A stretch of DNA of 64,000 bases, from assembly GCA_010015675.1 (NCBI GenBank), contig ML976988.1, positions 200,806-264,805 on the forward strand, given 5' to 3'. The DNA comes from Byssothecium circinans (lineage: Eukaryota; Ascomycota; Dothideomycetes; Pleosporales; Massarinaceae). The notes below the pieces were generated by a model. That model was not told where the DNA came from, searched no databases, and worked only from the letters and a program-made list of their open reading frames with translations. Within the stretch, counting starts at the first letter, position 1. Each line of letters starts with the position of its first letter. The position numbers were made by a program, and so were the translations under genes. Positions 1 to 11,510 of this stretch are shown here, piece by piece.

Positions 1-3000
1 AATACGAGAGTGAGAGACTTGATTCCCGCGATGGATGACCCGTGCCTGCAGCCGACTATGTGCTGCATCTCCAGCAGAAGGCGCGGGCCGTACACGAACG
101 AGCGGAACGAATATGAGGGTATCAGCTGGTGGCCGCAATCGAGACCTCCTTTACTCTGCATGTCGTGCTTGGCGGTGGTCTGCAACTCTGCGGGCATGGG
201 TACCGGTAGCTGGGTATCTATTCTGTTGTGATACTGCAGGTTGGGGGCTGATGTGTGAAAGTGGCGAATAGACGAGACGATGATTGCTGAAAGTGTATTG
301 AATACGCGCATTACGGCATAACTAATGACTATCGGGGCTGAAGTGAAGACCGTGAGGGTTGCATCTTCAATTTATTCAAAGTTTGGGGACGTGATGGAGC
401 TCGTCGGAGGTGTTGCCGTACTAGTGCTTGGCGAGTGTAACGTAGATGTGCGCTCTCCTTTTCTTTTGATTCCTTCGAGCACGTGAAGTTGCATCTGCCG
501 GACGAGCGCATTTGCTGCGAAATTTAGTTGGTGGAGCGAGCTGAGGTCGGTTGCTATTCTGAGTCCGCGTCTATTGCTGATGGAGAAGGAGAAGAACACT
601 TTGCTGCATGTGACATGTCGTGTGTACGAGGTCACGGGACGAGCTGCAAGTGCGAACAGCGGCTCTGTGTAATAATAATAGCTAGCGATCCTGATCTCCA
701 AGTGGAAGCAACGGGCATCGTGTTCACAGCCACGCCAAGATCTTTACTGACTTTGAAGAATTGAATGCTGGTTTGATATGCCACGTCAGCTCTCAGCCGC
801 CAAAGGGCCACAGGAAATTAATTGCTTCGCGGCTCAACCGGACGTAGCTCTTCGCTCAGTAAGTAATTTGCCGATACTGTGACGATTGTTGCCGCATAGG
901 ATCGCTTTCCAATTTTCTGAGTTGTATTGTCGGAATTGACTCCTCCAAAGCGACAAGTGGTTTCTATTTTCTTCGCACACAGCATGACAGTTGACAATCC
1001 GCATGTTCTCGAGATCCTATGTATCCACACGTCCCCACAGATCCACGCCTGCCATGTTTGAAGTGCGCGATGCGATGCCCAACAGTGGCCAGTGCAGTCT
1101 TTCATAGTCAGGGCGGAAGGATGACACGGCTGACGACCCGACAGTCTGGTTCCGCCTCCTGAAATACCACGACAGCCAATCACAAAAATGACGGGGCGAG
1201 TTCAAGACAGGCGTGGAACTGTCCGCCAGCCGAAGCTCCATCAGGATAAAGGGCCGAGCATGTCGGATCAGCGCGCTGCAGCTGACATCATGGAGGCAGA
1301 AGAATCTGAGATGTGGTGCGCGGAAGCTGCAGACATCAGCCCATGTCGAACCCCTCCACTCAATTCCCGCGCGAATCATCGAAGCGAGCAGCCATCTCCA
1401 CTGACCCGGACAATGCGGCAAGCCAGGCTGTCCCTGCCATTGCGTTTTGATATTGACTGGGATACGTCTTATTGCCGCGATAAAAGCCGGCAGAAGCAAA
1501 AGAGAAGGCTTCGTCGAATCAGCACTGCGGCTCGGGCGACCAAAACAACGCTTATGCAGAGGCGTTGAATTCTGAGTGCTCGGCTAGAGAAGCAGCGCCA
1601 TCATGCCATGAGGATTTCAAAGCAGCGACCGAGGTCTTGATGTCCAGACTGCAGAGAGCAAGGCGGAGATGTGATGGGAGTTGGAACTCGTTGATGTCGC
1701 TGCATGTGGATTCGGATCGTCACGCTCGTTTCAATCGTTGTCAGGCGATTGCCGGCCCTGGTCCAGCAGCCGACGCCTGTGGGTATCTGTGAGGAATCAG
1801 GACGATGGATCATGGCCTGCGCCCTCCCAGGTCGAAGGGCAGCAACCCTCGAGGGCGCGCGGGAAGCATGGTCGAGGGGCCCTGGGACGATCTCCAACGC
1901 CTGTCGCGAGTTGAGGCCTACGAACAGCTTGTTCCAACGTGCTGTCTTCCCTCAACCAGGTCAAAGGAAGACATCAAGGACAGCGGTGAGTTTGTGCGAA
2001 TACCGCAAGCACGTCAACGCGCTCATTTTTCTTGTCCTTAGTTCCGGCTTCTCGACGGTGCTAGCGCCTGCTACAACCTGTAAGAGCGGAGCAACAGCTG
2101 GATCACGCCTAACAGAAAACGGTCGCTTTCTTTGGTCTTTTGCGATAGACGCACATGCCGACCGGACTTCAGCCGGGCTATCCCCCAAAGCTGCGAAGCC
2201 CGGGGGTAACGACTCACGAGATGGCGGTCAATATGGATGGCAAGAAAAAAGACGGGAAATAGCTCGCCCGCCTCCAATCAACGAAACGGTCTTTTTCAAC
2301 GTTGCATGGCGAGGCAAAATGCGACTCGAGGGGCCTGTCAGTCAGTAAGCTCTCGCCGGGGTTAAAGTTACGGGACGAGTCGCGACATGGGCAGCGGCAG
2401 CCACACACTTCCCTTGCGATCGTCGACCGTTGTGGTCAGAATCATTATCCCTGTGCCCTGCTCCCTGCCTACAGCCTACAGCGGCCATGATTATTGTTGG
2501 CTGCAGGTTGGCATCCGACGACCTAACCTCTCCGCTCGACGCATGCACGTCCTTTGCGATCCAATAATTCCGGTGTATACGGGACGGAAGACGGACTGTA
2601 TTGGCACCTTCGACTAAATATCATAAACTTCAGCCGTGTGCAATAGCGCAGACGGCAATGCTTACCGCTCAAAAGTAGATGCAATTGGCCGGCCCAGCTG
2701 ACCTATGCAAGTCGCCGCGCTATCAGTCTTTGACTCGAGAGGGAGATAGATCGCCATGTGCGTCCCCATCTGGTACGACGGAGAACAACGTGTTCGAAAG
2801 CGTGGGCTACCGCGTCAGTGGCAGCGTCATGACTGGACTTTGAAGTCTTGTGTCACTTCGGGATGCCATTCCTCGCTGGCGCCCCGAGTCGCTTGTGGCC
2901 GGCAGTTCACTCCATAGCACAGGGTGCTTCGCGGCCACCTGTCAGGCCAACTTCTGCAATGTACTCCGCGTAGACTACTGTACTGCCGTGAAAGAGGCGT

Positions 3001-4952
3001 GCTGGCGAGCCGTTCGTTTAGAGTTGATGCTCGCTCGGTACCTGACTTCTCTCCCTGGTCACGGAACAGGCCAACAACGCGATGCGTGGATGCTCTCAGG
3101 GGTTCCTCCGCATTCCACTACACTCGGAACATTACTTAATCATATCCCATGTCACGATCGGCCCAGGGCCGTTGCGCCAGCGGCATCGACTTCGTATCTT
3201 GTTTCTATTGCATGTTTTCTGGAAAACTGTCTGGAGAACCGTCAACCCGCGTATCTCAGGTCGGCGACCACGCGCGGCCTGTTTCAAGATGAGAGTCCAA
3301 GGCTCACGCATCGACGTTAGACGTCAGGTCTGAGACGGCGCCTGCGGTTGCAGCAGATGGCCATTCGGCAATGCTGAGAAGCGCCGGCAGGAGTACATGC
3401 TCACGGTCTTCAAAGTTCATCGAATGCGCGCCACGAGTTGGCGCTAGACTTGAATGTTATCTTATCCGTTTCGTCTAGCTAGTTGTTCGCGTGTTGTTTG
3501 TTATGCCTTGACGCGTGAGGTCGCGTCCTGAGCATAACGCAATTTCAGCTACTACATATTATAGGCATCGCCCAGGGGTGCATTAAACAGCAATATCTGC
3601 CGGACGCGCGAAACGCTCACCCTGAACGCACGGCTTCCAATGGGCTGCGGCATGAATAACGATGAAGCTGGCCCCTGGCATGTCATCTGTTTGGGAAGGC
3701 AACACTTCTCCAAAGCTGACATCTTGCTCTTGCCAGCGCCGGCCCGATCACAGCGACTGTGAGGCTACTGTAAGGATAGGCAGTGTGAGTCTGGTCTGCG
3801 CGAGCCATTTCCGAGCGCCCCCAAAACGTGAGCTGATGACGAGATTGCCGTTGGGCGCGCGATGCACAGCGCCACGGTCCAATAAACTGGCAGACGGTGG
3901 GCGGCCGGTACGACTTTCCAACGGTCGTCTAAAAGACCAGGTAGGTAGCGCGAGGTGGACTCGAGAGAGTCGAGCAGTTGCCATACATGTTTGCTATCTA
4001 TCAGGCTGTGGCGCGCCATCCACTCTGCCACAGTCGGCGGCTCTGTATGTACTCCGTAGGGATACAGTATGCACATCAACAATACCTAATGAGTGTCTGG
4101 CATTTGCAAGCAGAATGTCGAATGTGCTATTGTCGGCGTCGGCCACGGCCACAGCCAGGGGCCGGGAAGGAGCCAGCATAATACCAGGCTGCAGGGGCGA
4201 CGGAAGCAGAAGGTGCAGAGGGCAGGGGTTGTGACTGCCTGACAGTGCCCGTAGCGCGTATTTACCCGAGCACGATGGGAAGCCGCGACGGTCGACCACT
4301 GGTGCCTGCCTTGGAGAAAAGATGCTGCGCTGCTGCTGCTGATGGTCGACTGGCTAATACATAATCCGCGCCCGCGACGTCACCGCCCTTTCGCCGTTTA
4401 CCTCAAGCTGCTGCTCTAGGCGGCCAACACGGCGCCTGCCTTCTCCGTGCTATATCTCGTGCGCGCGCTCTAATCCCTACTCTTCCTCTAACCTCCCGCA
4501 CTCACTCACTCACCTACGGCCACGGTACACTGTCCACCGTCCACTGTACACACTTATTATAGGCTCGCACGCTCCACGCCAGCGCCCCTGCAACCCCCCC
4601 AGCACCATCCCCCGTCCCCGTCCCCCATCCCGGCGGTATTGCTCCGCGCGCGCCCAAACAGGCTCGTCTTCCGGGCGTGCAGAGTGCGAGCAGGGAGGTG
4701 GCTGGACTCGGGAGGCGTTGGTTGTTTTACGTTTATTTCACACCTGCTCCACCTCGGCGCACCCACGGCCTGCTCAGTGCTCTCCCACTTGCAGTCTTGC
4801 ACGCCGTGCACGCCTCTCCTCTAGCGGGTCTCCTCCGTGGGTTGTGTGAAATTGCGGCAGGCTGCGCTACTGCATCCCGCCCATCCTCGTCGCCCGCGCC
4901 CGGACCTCCCAGGCCGGTTCCTCGACTCTCTGCAAAGGCAGTAATCACAACA
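1..4952. other. Long gene-free region upstream of the two-domain regulator gene
   Basis: No reading frame here has the codon bias, splice signals or family motifs of a real gene. The longest open frames (for example about 3662-4234 and 1704-2348) are Arg/Ser/Pro-rich frames of the kind that arise by chance in GC-rich DNA. The last 500 bases turn into a pyrimidine-rich tract (about 4480-4640), typical of a fungal core promoter or 5' untranslated region, leading into the ATG at 4953. One copy of the recurrent 9-mer TACTCCGTA lies at 4050-4058. Nearly 5 kb without a gene upstream of one regulator gene is large for this genome. It may be an extended regulatory region, or it may hold genes I cannot recognise. 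Confidence 0.5.
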
Positions 4953-7900
4953 ATGTCCCAGTCGCGTGCGCCAGATAGGCCCCGGAAGTATAAGGAAGAG
5001 CCGGCTCCTGTAGCGCAACACAAGATGGTGAGTTGCCTCTGCCTCTGACGCCCTGCCCTGTCTCGTCCGCGTTTTCCCTTTGCATTTCCCTCGCTCCCCT
5101 CCTGCGCCGCACCACCGAGCACCCCCCATTCGCTCCGCATCCGCACCCTCGACCGTTGGAGGTTGGAGTTGCAGGCACCGTCGCTGTCATCGCCTGCCAG
5201 CGTCGTCGCCGTGTCGCATGCAGCAGCAGCAGCAGCAGCAGCCTCTGCAAGCCGCACCCTCGCTCCAAGAGCTACCCCAGCCCGCGCGCGCAAGAGCCTA
5301 CATGGTATGCCTCCCGCCAAGCAGCCCTGCTACCCAAACCCCCCTCCCCTGCACCTGCGCTGTCGCACTCGCGCCATGAGCTCCCCTCCACTGCGACTTG
5401 TCACCACCCCGAGCAGCCCCATCCCGGTAACCCCATGAGCTTCCACGGCCGCGTCCTGGCCCGCCCGGTGTGTTGTCAAACTCGCCCAATGTCCTATAAA
5501 CGGCGAAGCAGCTGTCGTCGAACGCTCTAAAGACCCTGCCCTCGCATATCTCTGTTGCAGCCCCAAGCGATCCATCCCGACGCCCGTCCTCGCTGCCCCT
5601 CCCACCCCGCCACATCTGCCTACCATCCCCTGCACTTTGTACCTCTTTCTATCAACCTCGAGTCTTTCTTCTGCATTCATCTCAACCTGTCGCGGCACAT
5701 TGCTGACTTGCGTGCGCCTTCCAGCATCACCCCCACCCAACCCAGGGCTTGCCTCCGCCAACCCATCACCCGCAACACCATACGCGGCCTGTCCTCCATC
5801 ATCAACACCATCCACAGCATCACCAACAACATCCCGACTCCCCGCATCAGCCCCAACCTGCCCAGTCACCCGCGCAGGCTCATTATCCCTCGCCGCACCC
5901 GTCAAATCCTCAAGGCCAGCCGCCGCATCAATCGCCATACGTGCAGCAGATCCCGGGCCCGCCTGGACCGCAACAACAGCAGCAGCAGCAGCAGCAGCAA
6001 GAGGTCCCCTACTACTCTGCGCATCCGAGCCCTTACAGCACTAACAGTGCACCGAGCAATTATTCTTCATCGGGTACGTTTTAAATCCATCACCGACGTG
6101 GCCGACGCGTCAAACGTTACCTGGCGCGTCGTTGAACTTTCCCAAGCTTCCCGCCGAGGTTTAGCCCCGCGAGCGCGTTTGAAAATCATCTGACTGTCGA
6201 ACAGAAACACCAGAACTTATGGCAGCCGCAACCATGAACAGGCCGGGATTCCCCCCCATGTCCTACCATACGCCGCAGTCAAATTCGCCAGCCTCTGTTC
6301 AGTCACCGCAGCATGATCAGCATGGTAGGCCCATCTATGGCCAACCGCCTAGCCAAATGCCGCAGTCCATGTACTACACACCGTACGGATCGTCGGGAGT
6401 GCCGCAACAATCGCCCTATCCGCAACATCCCACTACGCAGCAGCAGCAGCCAATGACGACCAACTCGATGCTCATCTCTCATCAACCAGGCCAGCAGATG
6501 CACCACCCTCATCAGCCCCATCCACAACAGCCGCAGGCGATGACGGGAAGCCCAAAGTCGCGGATGCCTCAGACGCCTCTCCAGCGACCACCTTCAGGTC
6601 TTGGTCCACCCCAACCCCCACCGCAGGCGCCCCCGGTTGGAACGCCCGGCATGCACACGGGGCCACCAAGCGCAGCGAACATTAACCCCAATGCTGCTCC
6701 AGGACCTATCCCCGCAACTACTCCTCTCGTCGTTAGGCAAGACCAGAACGGCGTTCAATGGATTGCCTTCGAGTATTCACGAGACAGGGTGAAGATGGAG
6801 TATACCATCCGCTGCGACGTAGAGTCGATCAGCGTTGATGACCTTCCCCAAGACTTCAAGACAGAGAACTGCGTCTATCCCCGCGCCTGCTGCCACAAGG
6901 ATCAGTATAAGGGTAACCGATTGCACTACGAGACCGAGTGCAACACCGTGGGATGGGCACTTGCGCAGCTAAACCCGTGCCTGCGGGGCAAGCGTGGCTT
7001 GATTCAGCGAGCAGTCGACAGCTGGCGTAACAGCAACCAAGATCCCCGTCTGCGGAGTCGACGCGTGCGGAGAATGGCGAAGATGAACAATCGCAAGTCT
7101 GTCGCAGCGACACATGGTAATCACATGGCCGGGCCGGGCCCCGCCACACCTGGAGTGCCGAACTCAGCGGGTATGCCGGCGCCTCCCCCACAGCAGAGCA
7201 TGAGTATGGGTGCCCCCCAGATGCATCATCACCATGAACACCCGGGAGGGCCTCAAGGAGGAAGTAATGATGTTAGCGGTATGTTTCACCAGATGTGATT
7301 GATGCGATCGATACACGCACTATTTGTTGGATGTTAGGATGATACCTTCTGTCGTTTCTGCACTGCATGTACATTACACTCCTTGGCTGTAATTCCCCCT
7401 TGATACCACTACCCCAAGCATTTACGCAACAGACACCATACTGTGCGTTGTTTGTATTGTACATGTTTGATTTGCCTCCCCAAAGCCTCCCATGCGTTGT
7501 TGATTATGCGAAACTTTCTTATGTTCAATGCTAACGTGCGCTCAGAGTCAAATACTCATCACCATCAAGCGCCAAACGGACAACAGTCACCTAGCGATGT
7601 TCGGCACACTCAGAACTTCTATCCTTCATATCCGTCTAGCGACTCTGTTGCCGGATCAAGTGGTATGCCGCCTATGCACGATGGGTTGGGCCACCATCCC
7701 TCCTCGCATTCATCGAGTGTCGCTGTATCAAAGAAAGAGCAGGATGAAGAAGAGCGCAAAGTTGCCATGTTCGGTGACCTACCTGAGGCTAAGCGTCGCA
7801 AGTTCATTCTTGTCGACGATGCCCAGCGTGGCACCCGAGTTAGGGTACGCGTCACACTTGATAGCGTCAAGATGGAGGAGATGCCCGACTCGTACCGCAA

Positions 7901-8405
7901 GATCAACTCTGTGTTCCCTCGCAGCTACTTCGCCATGCAAATGACATCTCCACCCGCCAGCCCCCGCGGTAGCAAAGTCTTTGATGACGAGCCCGACAAT
8001 GAGAGCGATCCAAGCTTTCCATGCGCAGGCCGTACTTCAGTACCTGTACCTACGCTTGACGGCGACGCCAATGTTCCCAAGCCACGATTGACGCGGGCGA
8101 AGCGTTCAAAGGAGATCACACTGAATGACTTGGGCTACCGCATGAGCTGGAGCCAGAGCCGAGTGTTTGCAGGGCGGACATTGTTCCTGCAGAAGTCTCG
8201 TAAGTGAATGCTCGAACGATGTCATGCAGAGCTTGCTAACCTTTAGTCAGTGGACGCATACCGCAACAAGATGCGAAGCAGCATAATAGGCGCTGGACAA
8301 GACGTCATAGCTGTAGCACCTCACTTCGAGACCCGCGCAGGAAAGCGAAGGTGGAATGACAGGATTGAAAAGAACAAGAAGAAAGGGCGCGAGGTGTCGC
8401 CTTAA
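4953..8405 (+). CDS. Gln/Pro-rich regulator-like protein with a duplicated conserved fungal domain (DUF8032-like)
   Basis: Six exons fit: 4953-5027, 5224-5304, 5725-6073, 6205-7278, 7546-8199 and 8251-8405, giving 795 aa. The first two joins are less certain because that DNA is low-complexity. The later introns show clear signals: GTACGT...ACAG, GTATGT...CTCAG with branch GCTAAC, and GTAAGT...TCAG with branch GCTAAC. Residues 1 to about 340 are Gln/Pro/His-rich with two CAG-encoded polyQ runs. A conserved block at about 350-462 (WIAFEYSRDRVKMEY to RRVRRMAKM) is echoed by a second at about 602-783 (RRKFILVDD, NSVFPRSYF, LDAYRNKMR, PHFETRAGKRRW). I recognise the blocks as a conserved ascomycete domain of unknown function, to my recollection DUF8032; the Pfam name is from memory. 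The composition suggests a nuclear transcription cofactor, which is inference. Some genomes may call such proteins Rfe-type transcription factors, but I am not sure of that link. Confidence 0.75.
5221..5243 (+). repeat. CAG trinucleotide run (polyQ) at the exon 2 splice acceptor
   Basis: About seven CAG units. The first CAG can serve as the splice acceptor and the remainder encode the polyglutamine start of exon 2 of the regulator gene. A length change here could alter both the polyQ length and the choice of acceptor. Confidence 0.7.
5971..6000 (+). repeat. CAA/CAG polyQ tract in exon 3 of the regulator gene
   Basis: A run of CAA/CAG codons encodes ten consecutive glutamines inside the disordered N-terminal half of the two-domain protein. 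Confidence 0.8.
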
Positions 8406-9655
8406 GAATGCAGGCCAGAAGAACGTGGCCAACAGCATTCCCCTGGTCGGGACCCGCTTTTCCGAACCACGCAAGGGTCCCTCACGATAGGGCCGGGGTT
8501 GTTTACCGTTTTGGGTACGGCTCTTTCACACATGCGGCTACCTCCACATGTTGATAGTCGATCACCCTAGACCTGGTTTCACGATTTCATTATGTTCCAG
8601 GATTGCGATGCTCATCGTCCCTACCGATACCCGCCGTCGTCATGAGCCCTCGACGACCTGGAATCACCCTCCAATGGCAGCAAGTCTGCGGGCACGTAAT
8701 CCTCTCTCATGTTACTGGCATTCGATACCCTGTCTCTGCAAGTAATGATCTCTTGCTGAGACGAATTTTGGTTTGTGCATTATTCTACCCCCCCACCACA
8801 AACACCATGCATACAAATACCTTCTCTCGTGTTATATCCTGTTCAAAGGCGCCATAATCAGTCTTACGTATGCCGGCGCCGGACGGGTTCAAGCGGGGTT
8901 CCATCTGCAAAAGTACAACTTAAGCGGGGGAGTTTTTCTTATTTTTTCATTCCGGGTAACGGGGATCACGATTGGTTTTTTCCTGCCTTTACGTGGTGTG
9001 CAGTATATGCTAGACTACAGTCCCTAGTGATGGAAAGAGTGTGGAGAATGGGGACAGCTACATATACATAGAGTATGCAAAACATTTCGGGTACCAATTG
9101 TCCATTGTGTGGCTCCCATCGCATCTATATTAATTCCGTCCCTCTCAGAGATTATCTCCCCTTCTTCGTCTACGAGAATCCGGTTCATTGGACCGCTGGA
9201 AATGCCAATTTCCTGGAAATAGGTCACAACAGGCAATATCCCTATCGGTTAAAATACAACGAAACCGATCGCGCCTGAGGAGCAACTGCAGTTGCGATTG
9301 TCACATCACAGCTATCACAAACGATGCATGCAGCACTAAGAAAAGAATGCATAGTCTATCTACCCCGCTTCCTCCTCCTCGGCTAAGAAAAGAAAGGAAA
9401 GGAAGAGGGAAATATAACAATAGGGATTTAAATAGGTAGGTAGGTAGGCAGTGAAGAGAACACACGCAAGCCGACCTCAAACAACCCTACACTGCAGTAC
9501 CTACCTATGAACTGACTTAAGAATTAAAATCCCTTTATCTTTATTTTCACTGCACTTTTAGAAACGAACGGGGCTTACGCTTTACCCGCGATGACGGATC
9601 GATCGATCTAAGTAGGGTACAGAGTATGGATAAGCCATGACATGATATGATATTG

Positions 9656-9793
9656 ACATCGATATTGATATTGATATTGAAATTACACGAAGATTCCAGA
9701 CAGGGAAACTCCCTTCTCTTTCTCGACGGGAAGCGTAGGAAGAGAGAGAGAGAGAGAGGTGCTATGCCATGCTAGGTATGGATATGGATATGG
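9656..9793. repeat. Microsatellite cluster (GATATT, GA and GGATAT units)
   Basis: Three short tandem repeats of different unit lie within 140 bp: imperfect GATATT hexamers at 9656-9683, about nine GA dinucleotides at 9740-9758, and GGATAT repeats at 9774-9793. They are intergenic and no function is apparent. Confidence 0.8.
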
Positions 9794-10194
9794 AGGATGT
9801 ACTATTCACGGAGTACGGAGTATGGGTTTGAAGTTGGGAAGGGTGTGCTTGTGCTTGTACTTGTGCTTGTTTAAGCCTTACCTTCTAGAGACTAGGAGTC
9901 TTCATGTGAGTGCTGGGTTGGGGGGAACGGTGAAGTGGTTCCCGCATGGTTCCCCTCGATTCCTGGTGGGGACGAGGGTGGTGTGGTGTGGTGTCTAAAG
10001 TACGAATTACTCAATCAATCATGAAAATGTTGATGTCGAAGCCGATACTGATAGAGGACCTTGTTGATCCGCGTTCAACCCTTCCCCCCCCCAAGAGCAA
10101 TAGTAGACTGTGGAACCGTCGTACGTACAATAGATAGATAGCGTGCATCACCGCCCGAGCGGAGGAACGTTAGACGAGGGGAGGGATTGCATGT

Positions 10195-10220
10195 ATTGTG
10201 TTGTGTTGTGTTGTGTTGTG
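10195..10220. repeat. TTGTG pentanucleotide microsatellite
   Basis: About five consecutive TTGTG units in intergenic DNA, followed by short GGAGC-like repeats. Confidence 0.85.
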
Positions 10221-11510
10221 GGGAGCGGAGCGGAGTCGCGGAGACGAGAAGTCTTGTACGGAGTAACATGTGTTTCGGATTGTGGAGAAAATGCGGTGGG
10301 GCGTCGTCTAGTCGGATACGGTACTGGCTTCCGTCCGTCCGTCCGCTCTTTCTTTTTAGGATTTAGGTCTCCGTTGAACGAACTAGTCTAGCTACCCCGT
10401 AGTCAGGACTCAGTTGGTGAATTCAATTTTTTTTTTGGTGGAAGGAGGTTTCTGTGAATGCTGGAAGGACTGATGAGAAAGAGAAAGATTATTGCGTCTG
10501 GTATCTTCACCATCCGTGGGGGTGATCAATTGATTGATGTAGCTTCAACAGAATGAGAGGCGAGGCTGAATTACCATCGAGCACATAGGCAATGTAATGT
10601 GCATATGTGACTCGTGAGAGCTCAAAGCAGTCGGGACCCCCGCACAAAAAGCAAAAAGCAAAACGGAAGGAGAGCGACGTCTGTCAAAAACGTGGTACCC
10701 TAAACCGCAGCACGCGCACGCCGACGCTGACTCGAGCACAGAGCAACGGTTTCCTTGGTCGTTCGTCGGTTGGCACACCCACACATTGTCCCCTTCATCA
10801 AACCGTCGACGCAACCCACATATACTCCGTACATAACCTGCACATCAACAATTGCCGATGGAAGTACAAGCGATCGTAGTAACAGTCATTCGGTGAGAAA
10901 TACACGGCGGCACTAGGAAGCAAGCTGTGAATGATGAGACGGCATGGAAATTATGATTTCGATACCCGACCATGCGTTCCCAGCTCGGAGGCTCCCAGCT
11001 CGCGGCAGGGGTCAGTCGTATCTGCGAACTGGAGGGGAGACATGGGCAGGCTGGTGAGGGTGCAATGCGTGCAATGCAGCGCCGGTGTCAAAGTTTTACG
11101 GGAAAATGCATGCGTGCTCAGCAGACACTACGATTGAGGTATTTCACGATGAAAGGGAAGAGATGGGTTGGATGATTATTGTGTTGGTATTTGCTACCAA
11201 GCTACCCATTCAGAACAGTGGAATATATGTCCGGGTACTGTCGAAGACACTGTACATGTGTTAAGACCTAGCACCCCGAACGAGCAATAGCTCGATGGTT
11301 CTGAGATTACACTTTCGCAGACGCCGCTGCAGAAGTGAGGCTCATAGAGTTCACGTTATTGATTCGTCCCCAGTGCCTAATACCACGCATCCCAAGTATA
11401 ACAGGATGGTGATGTAGCAGCCAACTCTGATCTTATTTCCAATTCACACAAGATCTGTGACTGGGCCGGCCGTTCGATGAAACGGTGATACGCGTCCAAG
11501 AGTGACGAAC

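Larger units (their letters stand above)
8406..11510. other. Intergenic spacer with many short tandem repeats
   Basis: No credible gene was found in 3.1 kb. The stretch is dense in microsatellites: TAGG units near 9433-9449, GATATT-like units at 9656-9683, a GA run at 9740-9758, GGATAT units at 9774-9793, and TTGTG units at 10195-10220. It also carries three of the seven TACTCCGTA/TACGGAGTA 9-mers in the window (9814, 10257, 10823). The first few hundred bases are probably the 3' untranslated region of the regulator gene. Confidence 0.6.

Noticed and set aside
3662..4234. A 190-codon open frame upstream of the regulator
   Set aside because: No start context, splice partner, domain or homology pattern; the opposite strand is equally open, as expected of GC-rich non-coding DNA.
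7443..8207. Treating this open frame as a separate gene
   Set aside because: Its frame continues from 7278 through a well-formed GTATGT...CTCAG intron, and its own first ATGs lie in low-quality sequence. It also continues past 8207 by splicing.
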